Source: Streptococcus lactarius
GTDB taxonomy: Bacteria > Bacillota > Bacilli > Lactobacillales > Streptococcaceae
Assembly: GCF_016642265.1 (NCBI RefSeq)
Contig: NZ_MRXX01000001.1
Span: forward strand, 101,574-165,573
Reading direction: 5' to 3'
Length of the DNA: 64,000 nucleotides
Positions 63,858 to 64,000 of the stretch are shown one piece after another. The notes under the pieces are model-generated. The model had not been told where the DNA came from. It searched no databases and was given only the letters and a program-made list of their open reading frames with translations. The position numbers and the translations under genes are program-made. Position 1 is the first letter of the stretch. Every line of letters begins with the position of its first letter.

Positions 63858-64000
63858 GTGAAAAAAATTACCAATTCGATACTCAACTTCATGAGTACCA
63901 GACTAGGATTTGTCTTGACCCTTCTGTTGCTCTATTGGTTCAAAACCATGTGGGCTTATACAGTTGATTTTAATTTAGATATTCAAGGTTCTTATCAGAC
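63858..64000 (+). CDS. ltaS: Lipoteichoic acid synthase family protein, partial (cut by right edge)
   Basis: 47 codons from a GTG start with AGGAAG upstream. The N-terminus reads KKITNSILNFMSTRLGFVLTL and continues LLLYWFKTMWAYTVDFNLD, the first membrane helix of streptococcal LtaS-type phosphoglycerol transferases. The other helices and the sulfatase-like catalytic domain lie outside the window, so the call rests on the N-terminus only. It is divergent from the aro operon. Confidence 0.75.
   Translation, partial: MKKITNSILNFMSTRLGFVLTLLLLYWFKTMWAYTVDFNLDIQGSYQ

Overview
The window looks like a low-GC Streptococcus chromosome carrying a large mobile insertion. The right-hand 12.5 kb (51.4-64.0 kb) is ordinary core genome in the order usual for streptococci: rlmD, an LCP (LytR-CpsA-Psr) gene, pheA, aroK, aroA, a ylbF-type gene, tyrA, aroC, aroB, aroE, aroD, an rRNA methyltransferase gene and the start of ltaS. 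All except ltaS run leftwards. I cannot name the species.

The left 35 kb is a siphovirus-type prophage read almost entirely on the minus strand. From right to left it has an ImmA/IrrE-HTH protein; a replication module (DUF4406, DUF2800, DUF2815, family A DNA polymerase, VirE-type helicase, VRR-NUC nuclease, SNF2 helicase); an ArpU/RinA-like regulator and an orphan MazF; a type III toxin-antitoxin cassette; a late promoter with a phased 11-bp repeat array; HNH, ParB-methyltransferase and terminase genes; portal, protease and capsid; connectors and tail, including a -1 frameshift tail chaperone; holin and endolysin; and two overlapping large serine recombinases, the second cut by the left edge.

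Between prophage and core (35-51 kb) lies AT-rich cargo. Its centre is an eight-gene leftward operon: SDR; adenylation-carrier-condensation-like protein; a P-loop kinase/nucleotidyltransferase fusion; APH-like kinase; HAD phosphatase; hexapeptide acyltransferase; ATP-grasp ligase; MFS exporter. Directly upstream is an unlisted 23-codon gene for a short hydrophobic peptide (SHP) ending DIIIIVGG. Divergent from it is an Rgg2/Rgg3-type regulator, with a recognisable Rgg box between them. This reads as a quorum-sensing-controlled biosynthetic cluster for an unknown small molecule and is the best candidate for an undescribed system here.

After rgg come a broken IS110-family transposase and a two-gene restriction-modification system (PLD-type nuclease plus N6-adenine methyltransferase). 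The island abuts the 3' end of rlmD, the rum locus. Serine-recombinase phages that carry cargo, of the phi-m46.1 type, are known to integrate at rum, so phage and cargo may be one element. The left end is outside the window, so this cannot be settled here.
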